Assembly: GCF_021533215.1 (NCBI RefSeq)
Contig: NZ_JAJNKA010000002.1
Span: 547,001-611,000 of the forward strand
Direction: 5' to 3'
DNA from: Portibacter lacus
Lineage (GTDB): Bacteria; Bacteroidota; Bacteroidia; Chitinophagales; Saprospiraceae
DNA length: 64,000 nucleotides
Shown here: in pieces, positions 9,297 to 17,438 of the stretch
Layout: every line of letters starts with the position of its first letter
Position numbering within the stretch: the first letter of the stretch is position 1
Position numbers and translations under genes: made by a program
The notes under the pieces: generated by a model
What the model was told of the DNA's origin: nothing
Databases searched by the model: none
What the model saw: the letters and a program-made list of their open reading frames with translations, nothing else

Positions 9297-9521
9297 CAGA
9301 TTTTTAAGAATCAAGTCCTATAATCCGACCAAAAAAATTCTCGACTTTACTTCCTGCGAAGCTATAGTTGTTTATAGAATTGAAGAGATCGAAGATGAAA
9401 GATCTATCCGCTGGTTAGCGAAAAATTAATTTCGTTACCTGATAAACAACGAAAAATCCACTAATTTATAGATGTCATCGCGGAAAGCGATAACATCAGA
9501 AGATCAGAGGCACTTAATTAC
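9297..9521. other. Convergent intergenic region with one dispersed hairpin
   Basis: 225 bases between convergent genes. The only structure noted is the dispersed hairpin at 9471-9497, which lies in the 3' region of the minus-strand PLP enzyme. No T-tract terminator is apparent for the cysteine-rich gene. Confidence 0.4.
9471..9497 (-). repeat. Dispersed 3'-end hairpin, type 1, copy A
   Basis: Read on the minus strand, arm GATGTTATCGC, loop TTTCC, arm GCGATGACATC. The arms pair except for one internal mismatch present in most copies. It begins 24 nt past the stop of the minus-strand PLP gene and is in sense orientation with it. There is no T-run, so this is not a classical terminator. Confidence 0.75.
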
Positions 9522-10667
9522 CTATATTGCATTCAAGGCTGTATCTAAATCCGATTTCAAATCCGAAATATCTTCAATTCCAACACTGAGCCTAATTAAC
9601 GAATCGGTCAAACCCACTTTAAGTCTTTCTTCTTTAGGAATAGACGCATGGGTCATTGTTGCTGGATGACCTATCAGCGATTCAACTCCACCTAGTGATT
9701 CTGCTAATGAAAAATAGTGCGTATTGCTTAAGACTTTATTTGCTGCTTTGATATTATTTTCAACCAAGTCAAAAGACACCATTCCTCCAAAGTGCTTCAT
9801 TTGTTTCTTAGCAATTTCATGGTTAGGATGGTCTTCGAATCCAGGCCAGTAAACTTTCGAAACTTTGTCGTGACTCTTTAAGAATCGAGCAATGGATTCA
9901 GCGTTTTGGCAAGCTCTTTCTACTCGAATATGTAGTGTTTTAATTCCTCTCAAAATTAGAAAACAATCCTGTGGACCAGGTACTGCACCAGCAGCATTCT
10001 GAATGAACTTTAATTCTTCATGAATACCCTTATCGCTTGTTATAACACAGCCATGAATCACATCAGAGTGACCACCTAAGTATTTCGTAGCAGAATGCAT
10101 CACCATCGTCGCTCCTAAATCCAATGGGTTCTGCAAGTATGGAGAAGCAAATGTATTATCTACACATGACCAGATCCCCTTTTCATTTGCAATACTACAT
10201 ATAGCCTCGATGTCTACGATGTTCAACATCGGATTAGTCGGTGTTTCTAACCAAACCAACTTAGTTTTATTCGTGATATGTGCTATTATATTACCTGCCT
10301 CTGAAAGATCTACGAAGACCATCTTAATTCCGTACTTCGAAAACAACTTCGTCATTAACCGATACGATCCGCCATAAAGATCATTCGTAGCAACTACTTC
10401 ATCTCCAGGATTCAGCATTCTTAGAATCGCATCCATTGCTGCCAGACCACTGCTATAACAAACCGCGCCCACTCCATTTTCAAGCGCAGTAAGATTAGCT
10501 TCTAACGCTGCTCTAGTAGGATTCTGAGATCTTGCATATGCATATCCTTTATGCTGACCAGGTGCATCTTGTACATAGGTAGACGTCTGGAAAATAGGCG
10601 TCATAATGGCACCGGTAGAAGGGTCGGGTTCGATTCCAGCGTGTATTACTTTTGTGTTAAATCTCAT
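9522..10667 (-). CDS. Cys/Met-metabolism PLP enzyme (cystathionine gamma-synthase/lyase type)
   Basis: 381 residues. Motifs of the gamma family of PLP enzymes: TRAALEANLTALENG, ATNDLYGGSYRL, WLETPTNPML, and the PLP lysine in MHSATKYLGGHSDVIHG near residue 195, ending with ESLIGHPATMTHASIP and RLSVGIED. The family makes or cleaves cystathionine or homocysteine; synthase and lyase cannot be separated by eye. It is divergent from a larger PLP enzyme of the same superfamily. Its upstream region on the minus strand holds two inverted repeats (10797-10836), which may be a leader. A dispersed hairpin lies just past its stop. Confidence 0.9.
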   Translation of the reverse strand: MRFNTKVIHAGIEPDPSTGAIMTPIFQTSTYVQDAPGQHKGYAYARSQNPTRAALEANLTALENGVGAVCYSSGLAAMDAILRMLNPGDEVVATNDLYGGSYRLMTKLFSKYGIKMVFVDLSEAGNIIAHITNKTKLVWLETPTNPMLNIVDIEAICSIANEKGIWSCVDNTFASPYLQNPLDLGATMVMHSATKYLGGHSDVIHGCVITSDKGIHEELKFIQNAAGAVPGPQDCFLILRGIKTLHIRVERACQNAESIARFLKSHDKVSKVYWPGFEDHPNHEIAKKQMKHFGGMVSFDLVENNIKAANKVLSNTHYFSLAESLGGVESLIGHPATMTHASIPKEERLKVGLTDSLIRLSVGIEDISDLKSDLDTALNAI

Positions 10668-10766
10668 TTGTGTTTCTGCATTATTGATTCTAAATAACTA
10701 CTTACTAAGTTTCAAAAGTTACGCCAAAGACCTTCCGATAAACCTCCTTCCATACTTTTCTTCGTT

Positions 10767-10808
10767 AGGTCAATGTTTTAATGGCTTCTAGGAATCAAAC
10801 ATTGACCT
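10767..10808. repeat. 12-bp perfect inverted repeat in the upstream region of the PLP gene
   Basis: AGGTCAATGTTT (10767-10778) and AAACATTGACCT (10797-10808) are exact reverse complements around 18 bases. It lies 100-140 bases before the minus-strand start codon at 10667. The same AGGTCAATGTT word follows two intrinsic terminators elsewhere in the window (48058 and 63344, minus strand). Function unknown. Confidence 0.5.
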
Positions 10809-10812
10809 ACAC

Positions 10813-10836
10813 AAAAAAAACTTTCTGATGTCAGAA
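10813..10836 (-). terminator. Weak hairpin plus T8 on the minus strand (terminator or attenuator candidate)
   Basis: On the minus strand TTCTGA, CA, TCAGAA is followed after two bases by eight T (10820-10813). The stem is short. No minus-strand gene lies upstream, since the next gene at 10940 points the other way, so if active it would act in the leader of the PLP gene at 10667, provided that a promoter lies beyond 10840. Confidence 0.35.
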
Positions 10837-10910
10837 GAGAAACTTTTCGATACGTTTCAGATTATAACAAAACGTCTTCCACCACTCCTAAAATAAATAT
10901 AATTAATGTA

Positions 10911-10918
10911 TACCTTCG
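10911..10918 (+). promoter_or_regulatory. Bacteroidota -7 element candidate (TACCTTCG)
   Basis: TACCTTCG differs from the Bacteroidota -7 consensus TAnnTTTG by one base and is placed 21 bases before the ATG at 10940, giving a short 5' UTR typical of this phylum. The -33 TTG is not clear. Confidence 0.45.
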
Positions 10919-10939
10919 CGCTTTCTAAAGTTGAGAATT

Positions 10940-12796
10940 ATGCAAGAAAATAAAATGCTAGAATATATTAGCGACGTAATAGAAGCAATGCCAGCTGATT
11001 GGTTAAGATTAACAACCCATCGACTTGATATCTATAATGAAGAATTGGCCAAGGTTCAGTTCTTAGAGCAGTTTGAAACCTTATTCCATTCGAATAATTC
11101 TAAAACTTCAGCTCTTAGTATTTTACCTACCGCTTACGATTATATTCGTCTTGGGCATCCATTATCTTGTATTCTTGAATGGGCCATTGCTAAGCTAAAT
11201 CACATCCAATCAGAAAATGTCATCAGCTTTTCATCAAGAACGATTCCTATTTTAGCTATTCTGAGAACAAATTCACTAGATAATAAAGGTACTCAGATCT
11301 ATTATTCTGGAAAATTACCTACGTTTTTTGATGCTGAAGTATTAAGGGCCGTTTATGGTTATAAATTTGATCTTAAGCAGATTGAAAAAGAAGAAGACAT
11401 ATCTAATTTCTCTAAAGGTGACGACTCGGTCATTTTTATTTCACAAGACGATGCGTTTTCTACTATCGATCCCGATTCCATTATTGATTTCTATGTCAAT
11501 ATTCATGATCACTATGGCAGTATTTTAATTGTGAATGGTGAACAGAATGAAAGTTACATCTCAGACATTCAGCATGTTCGAAGAAGAGAGACCATAGCAA
11601 TGACGCCAGCAGATTGCCTTTCTGCATTAAAGTTTTTAATAAAGGGCGCTTCATTTAACCGTACGGAAAATCCTAATGTTGCGAGCAACAAATCGCTAGT
11701 CCTAGATACCATATCAGCCATTACCGATACAGATACCAAGGTATTACTGGCATCTAGTGGGCTATCTATACAGTATGCGATTATGATGGGTCTCGTTCAT
11801 AATGCATTAGAAAATCATAAAGGAAAAGATATCAAATTTGTCGTTCCTCCGAATTGTTATGGCGGAACTAATGACCAAGCTAGGCGGGTTGCAGCGTGCA
11901 TAGATATTGTGGAAGTGGTTGACTTGCCAGTGGATGGAGACAATGATATGGTTAAAAGCATTGATACTGTTCTGAATAAGATCGCCAGTGAGAATGCGGT
12001 TCCTTATATCATTGCTGAAATCCCAACGAATCCTAGAGTTGAAGTACCGGATCTTATCAAGTTAAATGAGGCATTAAGAAAAGTTAGAAAAACTCCAAGT
12101 GGCGAAATAGCAATCGATCCCGTGTTTATATTAGATCAAACATTCTGTCCTAATGTGCACTTTCTAGGGGAAGGTGAAATTCTTTCTGCAGTCAGAACGA
12201 TTTCGTATACAAGTGGGTCGAAATTTCCAAGTGGTGGCCTTTGTAATGCTGGATATTGCGTAGGCAATAAGAAGACGGAAGATTTGATGGAAAAGATTGA
12301 ATTGCATCTTAGACTTTGTGATAACGAGGCTACTAATTTGCAAGTAGAAATATTAGCCAAGCAATTGCCTTCCATGAATGAAAGAATTGCGAAAGCGTAT
12401 AAGAATACACGTGAATTTGTAAACTTCATTTCCGATACTTTACCGGGCGCGAAGATCAATTTTGTTTCGGAAGAATTAGCAGAACAAGGATTTACGCCAT
12501 CGGTGTTTTCACTAGACCTTCCTTCGAAAGGAAGTACTGCAGAAGAAAAGGAAACTTATAAAAGAGCGTTAAATCATAAGTTGATCAATTTAATGATTAC
12601 AGAAATTCCGAATGAAAGTAAGTATTGTGTAAGTTATGGTCAGCTAAAAGGTTGTTACTGGACGATACCAGCAACTTCGACACAAGGAACGACAAAGGAG
12701 GGCGACAAAGATTATATTGCTCGAGTGGCACTTTCACCAGATATGGATCTAGATCTTCATAAGAAGGTGTTCTTAGATTTCGTGAAAAGTATATAG
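10940..12796 (+). CDS. Large PLP-dependent enzyme of the Cys/Met metabolism superfamily
   Basis: 618 residues from the ATG at 10940; the TTG at 10931 is unlikely because it crowds the promoter element. The C-terminal two-thirds look like a gamma-family PLP enzyme: KFVVPPNCYGGTNDQARR, AEIPTNPRVEVPDL, and FILDQTFCPNV for the cofactor aspartate region. YTSGSKFPSGGLCNAGY holds the probable PLP lysine near residue 427. The N-terminal ~240 residues are an extra domain not found in MetB or MetC. Proteins of this size and order occur in Bacteroidota annotated only as Cys/Met PLP enzymes; I do not know the reaction. It is divergent from the 381-residue relative. A composite repeat element lies just past its stop. 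Confidence 0.8.
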   Translation: MQENKMLEYISDVIEAMPADWLRLTTHRLDIYNEELAKVQFLEQFETLFHSNNSKTSALSILPTAYDYIRLGHPLSCILEWAIAKLNHIQSENVISFSSRTIPILAILRTNSLDNKGTQIYYSGKLPTFFDAEVLRAVYGYKFDLKQIEKEEDISNFSKGDDSVIFISQDDAFSTIDPDSIIDFYVNIHDHYGSILIVNGEQNESYISDIQHVRRRETIAMTPADCLSALKFLIKGASFNRTENPNVASNKSLVLDTISAITDTDTKVLLASSGLSIQYAIMMGLVHNALENHKGKDIKFVVPPNCYGGTNDQARRVAACIDIVEVVDLPVDGDNDMVKSIDTVLNKIASENAVPYIIAEIPTNPRVEVPDLIKLNEALRKVRKTPSGEIAIDPVFILDQTFCPNVHFLGEGEILSAVRTISYTSGSKFPSGGLCNAGYCVGNKKTEDLMEKIELHLRLCDNEATNLQVEILAKQLPSMNERIAKAYKNTREFVNFISDTLPGAKINFVSEELAEQGFTPSVFSLDLPSKGSTAEEKETYKRALNHKLINLMITEIPNESKYCVSYGQLKGCYWTIPATSTQGTTKEGDKDYIARVALSPDMDLDLHKKVFLDFVKSI

Positions 12797-12819
12797 TTAA
12801 TGATGTCAACGCCTTCTTC

Positions 12820-12848
12820 TGATGTTAGCGCTTTGTGCGATGACATCA
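12820..12848 (+). repeat. Dispersed 3'-end hairpin, type 1, copy B1
   Basis: TGATGTTAGCGC, TTTG, then TGCGATGACATCA. It starts 23 nt past the stop of the 618-residue PLP gene, sense orientation. It is the first part of a composite element that continues to 12980. Confidence 0.75.
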
Positions 12849-12867
12849 GTTTTCTAAGCCCATTCTC

Positions 12868-12898
12868 TTGATGTTAGGACTTTGCGCGATTACATCAA
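12868..12898 (+). repeat. Dispersed 3'-end hairpin, type 1, diverged copy B2
   Basis: TTGATGTTAGGAC then TTTGC then GCGATTACATCAA. The outer seven pairs are intact and the inner arm has decayed. Same orientation as B1, 19 bases after it. Confidence 0.6.
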
Positions 12899-12911
12899 TT
12901 TTACGAAAAGA

Positions 12912-12942
12912 GATCTAACATCGCTTGAAGCGCTGTCAGATC
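12912..12942 (+). repeat. Dispersed hairpin, type 2, copy B3
   Basis: GATCTAACATCGCT, TGA, AGCGCTGTCAGATC. The reverse complement matches the element at 57730-57760 at 29 of 31 positions as read by eye. Type 2 differs from type 1 by GATC ends. Confidence 0.7.
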
Positions 12943-12980
12943 GATAGCGTACTGTCAGATCTAAATCGTGCTGTCAGATC
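12933..12980 (+). repeat. Three CTGTCAGATC iterons with 19-bp period
   Basis: CTGTCAGATC occurs at 12933, 12952 and 12971, exactly 19 bases apart, with unrelated 9-base spacers. The first is the right arm of hairpin B3. The same 19-base spacing is seen at 57711/57730 in reverse orientation, next to the sulfatase gene. Confidence 0.75.
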
Positions 12981-12984
12981 AATT

Positions 12985-13023
12985 ATAAAATAAAAAAGGC
13001 TGCTCGATTACTCGAACAGCCTT
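12985..13023 (-). terminator. Intrinsic terminator of the HU gene
   Basis: AAGGCTGCTCGA (12996-13007), loop TTAC, TCGAACAGCCTT (13012-13023). On the minus strand the single non-Watson-Crick pair is a G-U wobble, and the stem is followed by a T6 tract then a T/A run. It lies 25 bases past the HU stop. Confidence 0.88.
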
Positions 13024-13047
13024 ATTTTTTTGGTTAACTAAACTCAA

Positions 13048-13320
13048 TTAGTTTACTGAATCTCCCAATGCTTTTCCTGCTTTGAATTTTACAACATTCT
13101 TTGCAGCAATTTTAATTGTTTTTCCAGTAGCAGGGTTTCTACCATCTCTTGCAGCTCTTTTAGAAACTGAGAATGTTCCGAATCCTACAAAAGCAGCTTT
13201 ATCTCCGCTTTTTAAAGCACCTTCGATGCTATCAAATACTGCGTTTACTGCATCTGCAGCTTGCGCTTTAGAAATTCCAGCAGCACTTGCTACTGAGTTA
13301 GTTAAATCTCCCTTGTTCAT
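13048..13320 (-). CDS. HU/IHF-family histone-like DNA-binding protein
   Basis: 90 residues, the family length. MNKGDLTNSVASAAGISKAQA forms the N-terminal helical dimerisation part, and VGFGTFSVSKRAARDGRNPATG is the diagnostic HU/IHF arm signature that wraps into the DNA minor groove. It compacts DNA and aids architecture in the nucleoid. A near-perfect Bacteroidota promoter lies 39 bases upstream and an intrinsic terminator directly downstream, so it is a strongly expressed single-gene unit. Confidence 0.96.
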   Translation of the reverse strand: MNKGDLTNSVASAAGISKAQAADAVNAVFDSIEGALKSGDKAAFVGFGTFSVSKRAARDGRNPATGKTIKIAAKNVVKFKAGKALGDSVN

Positions 13321-13358
13321 GTCAACTTTTTTTAAGGTGAATAAATCTATAAGTGAGG

Positions 13359-13388
13359 CAAATATATATAATAATTAACCTCATACAA
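13359..13388 (-). promoter_or_regulatory. Promoter of the HU gene (Bacteroidota consensus)
   Basis: On the minus strand TTG (13388-13386), 19 bases, then TATATTTG (13366-13359), an exact match to the TTG-N19-TAnnTTTG consensus of Bacteroidota primary sigma promoters. The -7 box ends 38 bases before the HU start codon. Confidence 0.8.
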
Positions 13389-13502
13389 CAATTTTATACT
13401 TTTTTTTCATCTTTAAAGCCCCGATATATGGGCTTTTTAGCAAATAAGGCACTAAATTGCTAGGGTAAAGCGTTTATTCTATGTCTATTATTGTATAAAC
13501 AG

Positions 13503-13703
13503 ATGAAAAAAATAATATTTATTCTTGGCGTATTTTTACTATTAGTCACCGCTAATACTACCTTTTCGTCATGTTCTCCTAAGGTTGGATGTGAATTAAA
13601 TGAAGGAATGTCGCCTAAAACAAATAGAAAAGGAGAATTGTCTACTAAAAGAGGCAGCTCTAATCTTTTCGACAAAAAGAAAAGAAAGAAAATGGGCTAT
13701 TGA
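13503..13703 (+). CDS. Small basic lipoprotein-like protein
   Basis: 66 residues from the ATG at 13503; an ATG four codons earlier is possible. MKKIIFILGVFLLLVTANTT is a signal sequence followed by SSCS, a plausible lipobox cysteine. The mature part is short and very basic, ending GSSNLFDKKKRKKMGY. Similar short proteins with a basic NLF-K-K-RKK tail occur in Bacteroidota without known function. It overlaps the convergent permease gene by 7 bp. Confidence 0.65.
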   Translation: MKKIIFILGVFLLLVTANTTFSSCSPKVGCELNEGMSPKTNRKGELSTKRGSSNLFDKKKRKKMGY

Positions 13704-14722
13704 GCCGCTTCTTCTCCTATTATATTCAAGCTAAGTATTAATCCAAACAAAGCTATACCTGGAAAAATGGCTAACCACCAAGCAGAAAAATTTCCTTGAG
13801 CTTCTTTTAACATTGTCCCCCAACTCACTTCATCGATCGGAATTCCTAGTCCAAGAAATGACAACGTTGATTCTACTAATATCGCCGCAGATATTGAAAA
13901 TGCAATAATCACTGAAAGACTGGTAAATAATTTAGGTAGAACATGCTTCCATAAAATCCTCAAATCCGAGGCCCCATATGCTTTCGCTGCAAGAATATAT
14001 TCTTGTGAAAGGACTTTAAGTGCCTCAGCTCTTACATATCTTGAAATCCCAGGCCACATCAAGAAAGCAAGTATCAGGATCAGACCGTTCACATTGAACT
14101 CTTCGAAAATACTGATGCAGGCAAGGATTAAAATTAAACTAGGTAATGCTTTCATCGATTCCACTACCCTTAAGTAGAAGCCATCTATCGGCAATACCCA
14201 CTTCTTTTTCTTTTTTCTAGTCAAATATTGATAGCCTCCATTGATAATAACCACAAAAATTAAAGCGACAACTACATATATATAAGATGTATACGAACTG
14301 ATCCATAAATAATAGACTAAACAAATAGCACTTAATAAGTACAAGAATCCTGATATTAAGTCAATTTTGAAAGGGTTAATCTTCGAATATGCCGCAAACA
14401 AACCCATACATAATGCTAAAATTGTAGCTAGAAGAACAGACAAAAACCCAATCTTAACAGCGATTTCCGTCCCTTTAAGTATTCCAGCAAATGTGTCCCT
14501 ACCGATGATGTCCGTACCTAATAAATGTCCATTTTTTAATGGTGGCGAATAACTAACCGTCTCATCTATCGTATTATATGAATATGCTACTGGTGCTGAA
14601 ATAGAAAACTTCTTCCCTAGTATTGAAAAATTATGTGCATTTTCATTTGCAATAAAAGGATGAAAAACAGCTATAAAAACATAAAAGCCCACGATCCAAT
14701 ATGACAATTTTCTCTTCTTCAT
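13697..14722 (-). CDS. ABC transporter permease, DppC/OppC type
   Basis: 341 residues. The N-terminal membrane segment is followed by GTDIIGRDTFAGILKGTEIAV, diagnostic for OppC/DppC permeases. The EAA loop is EALKVLSQEYILAAKAYGASDLRILWKHVLPK. Six membrane helices are visible. It forms the inner-membrane channel with the DppB-type protein, whose gene ends 4 bp inside this one's start. No ATPase or substrate-binding protein is nearby, so the remaining parts of the transporter must be elsewhere. A longer extra loop (residues ~105-165) holds additional hydrophobic segments. Confidence 0.92.
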   Translation of the reverse strand: MKKRKLSYWIVGFYVFIAVFHPFIANENAHNFSILGKKFSISAPVAYSYNTIDETVSYSPPLKNGHLLGTDIIGRDTFAGILKGTEIAVKIGFLSVLLATILALCMGLFAAYSKINPFKIDLISGFLYLLSAICLVYYLWISSYTSYIYVVVALIFVVIINGGYQYLTRKKKKKWVLPIDGFYLRVVESMKALPSLILILACISIFEEFNVNGLILILAFLMWPGISRYVRAEALKVLSQEYILAAKAYGASDLRILWKHVLPKLFTSLSVIIAFSISAAILVESTLSFLGLGIPIDEVSWGTMLKEAQGNFSAWWLAIFPGIALFGLILSLNIIGEEAAQ

Positions 14723-15834
14723 GATATTCTAGGATCTACTGTACGATATAAAATATCCGCAATGAGAAAAGAAAGGAAGGTAAAGCAAGCAATGATCATT
14801 ACCACTGGAAACACAACTGGCCAATCATAATTAAGGATCGATTTATATAAGAGTCGACCCATGCCAGGAATATTGAAAATAATTTCAATAACTAAGGAGC
14901 CACTAATTGCAGCAGGAATTGCAGAGGTGACAGAAGTAATTAGCGGAATCAAGCTAAATGGCAATACTTCTTTAAATAAGACTTCTTTTTTACTGAAACC
15001 ATATGCTTTAGAAGTTGTAACAAAACCCATCTTCTTACTCTTGTCTATATTTCGCTTCGTAAGCGTACTTATAAAAGCCAAATTATGAAGGACTAACACT
15101 ACAGTAGGTAGAATTAGTTGACTGCCGTATTTACTTAGCCGAAGATACCATGGGTCGCCGACATCTATAGGACTTAAGCCAACCGTAGGGAAGATATTCG
15201 TCCATGCTCCATATTCCTTAGTTGTAAAAAACACCAACAATAAAGTTGCTAACCAAAAAACAGGTATCGCGTAAATTCCAAAAAGTAAGCCCTCTAACCA
15301 TCTCACCACTTTTTTACTTCTTATACTGCTAAGTAACAAACCGATTCCGATACCGAAGAAGTAACTAAATATGATACTTGTCAATACCAGAAATACAGTC
15401 CACACCATCGCCCGCTTAATCTTATAGTTCACAGGACTACCATCTGAAATAGAAAGACCGGAATTAAATAACCATTTATGATATTGATTCTGAAGACCAT
15501 GCCAACGTAAAGTTGGAAGAAACAAACCTCTGTCTGAAAAAAAGTCCTTGCGCTTGGCCTGGACGTCTGCTTTACTTGCTAGTGCTTGAATATCCTTTGG
15601 AAAATGATTAGGAGCCAATGCAAAGTAAAAATACGGCAGATCTAGAAATAGTTCTTTTTTCAGCCTTGCGTATTCTTTTTCATAATTCCCTTCGAAAGTG
15701 GTATCGAAATTTAATGCTAATCGATCATCTACAGGATCTCCAGGTACAGCTTTGGACAATAAAAAAATGAGAATGGAAATAATCCATAAGCTTAAAAACG
15801 CTGCGCCAATTTTTTTTAGAATAGAGATTAACAT
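14719..15834 (-). CDS. ABC transporter permease, DppB/OppB type
   Basis: 371 residues. It starts with the typical FLLSKAVPGDPVDDRLA segment and has the EAA loop KAYGFSKKEVLFKEVLPFSLIPL and the end motif YDWPVVFPVVMI, then ILYRTVDPRIS. The ~100-residue periplasmic region after the first helix (LFLDLPYFYFALAPNHFPKD) is longer than in E. coli DppB. It overlaps the DppC-type gene by 4 bp (ATGA), so they are translationally coupled. Peptide uptake is the usual role; the substrate here is not readable. Confidence 0.92.
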   Translation of the reverse strand: MLISILKKIGAAFLSLWIISILIFLLSKAVPGDPVDDRLALNFDTTFEGNYEKEYARLKKELFLDLPYFYFALAPNHFPKDIQALASKADVQAKRKDFFSDRGLFLPTLRWHGLQNQYHKWLFNSGLSISDGSPVNYKIKRAMVWTVFLVLTSIIFSYFFGIGIGLLLSSIRSKKVVRWLEGLLFGIYAIPVFWLATLLLVFFTTKEYGAWTNIFPTVGLSPIDVGDPWYLRLSKYGSQLILPTVVLVLHNLAFISTLTKRNIDKSKKMGFVTTSKAYGFSKKEVLFKEVLPFSLIPLITSVTSAIPAAISGSLVIEIIFNIPGMGRLLYKSILNYDWPVVFPVVMIIACFTFLSFLIADILYRTVDPRIS

Positions 15835-16070
15835 TACAGATTAAAGATAGTTGGAAAGTTTATAATTGTGCTTTATCAGAATCATAATGTGTAATTCGAA
15901 TAAAATTAATTGAAAACAACCTAGGAAACAACCAGTTTTAGCCACTGTATAATTTAGATTGTCAATGTAGGTACTTGAATTATTTTGCTTATCTGCTACA
16001 GATCAAAAATATGTTTTTAAATCACTTCTATAATACTCAATCAAATTTCTTCTTATATTCCGAGTTAATT
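15835..16070. other. Divergent intergenic region
   Basis: 236 bases holding the promoters of the permease pair and the symporter. An in-frame stretch from 15975 reads into the symporter but has an un-membrane-like, Asn/Phe/Tyr-rich sequence, so I treat it as leader. No hairpins of note. Confidence 0.35.
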
Positions 16071-17438
16071 ATGGATAGAATTGAAAATTTAATGGTCGGC
16101 TTTGGAAATGCCGCGTGGGGAATGCCTTTACTTGTATTGCTAGTTGGAGGTGGATTATTTTTTAGTTTTTACATCAAATTACTACCGTATCGATACATCG
16201 GTCATGCAATCGATATCCTGAGGGGGAAGTTCGACAAGAAAGAAGATGCTGGTGACATCAGCCACTACGAAGCGCTTTCTACTGCCCTTGCTGCGACTGT
16301 AGGTATGGGAAATATTAGTGGTGTCGCCATAGCCATAACAATGGGTGGACCAGGGGCATTATTTTGGATGTGGATCAGTGCGCTAGTTGGAGTGAGCACC
16401 AAGTTTTTCACTTGTACGCTGGCCATTATGTATCGAGGAAAAGATTCAAAAGGGGAACTTCAAGGTGGTCCGATGTATTTCATAACGGAAGGACTAGGTA
16501 AAAAGTGGAAACCACTTGCTGTAGTATTTTGTATCGCAGGAATGTTCGGACCACTTCCTGTATTTAATGCGAATCAGCTGACCGCGGCATTTAATGATAG
16601 TCTGTTTATTCCTATGGGAATAGAGCAGTCCACTACAACTAATCTAATTTTTGGATTGGGATTAGCGGCTCTTGTAGCATTAGTCATATTTGGTGGAATT
16701 AAACGAATAGGTAAAGTTGCATCGAAATTAGTGCCATTCATGGTTGTTGTTTATTCTGCAGCTGTCCTATATATTATATTTTCCAATTTTACATTAATAG
16801 ATGATTGTTTCGCATTGATTTTTAGTGATGCATTTTCTGGAGAAGCTGTTTCAGGTGGAGTTATCGGAGCAATCATTATAGCTGGTGTAAGAAGAGCAGC
16901 ATTCTCTAATGAAGCTGGATTAGGTACGGCACCTATGGCACATGGAGCTGCTAAAACAGATGAACCAGTAAGAGAAGGACTCATCGCAATGATGGGTCCT
17001 ATTATAGATACCATTATTGTATGTACGATGACTGCATTAGCGATCATAATTACGAACTCATGGCAAGACGCTTCTGAAAGTGGTATTAATATTACTTTGA
17101 ATGCCTTTGACATTGGACTTCCAGGAATCGGAAAATACGTGTTGATGCTATGTATTCTAATATTCTCTTTGACTTCAATGTTTTCGCTTTCTTACTATGG
17201 ATCGAAGTGTTTTAGTTTCTTATTTGGTGCGGAGTACAAAAACATCTTTAATGTGTTTTATATCTGCTCGATCATCGCAGGATCTGTCGCTTCATTGAGT
17301 GCTATTATTGGTTTTATCGATGGTATGTATGCTATCATGGCGGTGCCTACGATGTTATCTGCGATATTACTTGCACCTAAAGTGAAAGCTGCAGCGAATG
17401 ATTATTTCAAAAGGATGAAGGCGGGAGGGGTACTATAG
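16071..17438 (+). CDS. Alanine/glycine:cation symporter (AGCS family)
   Basis: 455 residues from the ATG at 16071 (MDRIENLMVGFGNAAWG); a start 32 codons earlier is open but gives an atypical N-terminus. AGCS signatures: ALSTALAATVGMGNISGVA, ALFWMWISALVGVSTKF, ELQGGPMYFITEGLG and RRAAFSNEAGLGTAPMAHGAA. About ten membrane helices. The family imports alanine, glycine or related amino acids with Na+. Inner membrane, single-gene unit. Confidence 0.93.
   Translation: MDRIENLMVGFGNAAWGMPLLVLLVGGGLFFSFYIKLLPYRYIGHAIDILRGKFDKKEDAGDISHYEALSTALAATVGMGNISGVAIAITMGGPGALFWMWISALVGVSTKFFTCTLAIMYRGKDSKGELQGGPMYFITEGLGKKWKPLAVVFCIAGMFGPLPVFNANQLTAAFNDSLFIPMGIEQSTTTNLIFGLGLAALVALVIFGGIKRIGKVASKLVPFMVVVYSAAVLYIIFSNFTLIDDCFALIFSDAFSGEAVSGGVIGAIIIAGVRRAAFSNEAGLGTAPMAHGAAKTDEPVREGLIAMMGPIIDTIIVCTMTALAIIITNSWQDASESGINITLNAFDIGLPGIGKYVLMLCILIFSLTSMFSLSYYGSKCFSFLFGAEYKNIFNVFYICSIIAGSVASLSAIIGFIDGMYAIMAVPTMLSAILLAPKVKAAANDYFKRMKAGGVL

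Noticed and set aside
9472-9669. 65-codon plus-strand ORF
   Set aside because: Starts inside the dispersed hairpin and runs antisense into the PLP gene.
12136-12459. 107-codon minus-strand ORF
   Set aside because: Antisense inside the PLP enzyme, no recognisable features.
13415-13438. Terminator AAAGCCC...GGGCTTT with T5 on the plus strand
   Set aside because: Short stem with an 8-base loop and no plus-strand gene ending upstream; it may be chance or a leader hairpin of the small lipoprotein gene, not supported enough to list.
15975-16070. 32-residue N-terminal extension of the symporter
   Set aside because: Low-complexity Asn/Phe/Tyr sequence with no AGCS similarity; the ATG at 16071 gives the standard family N-terminus.
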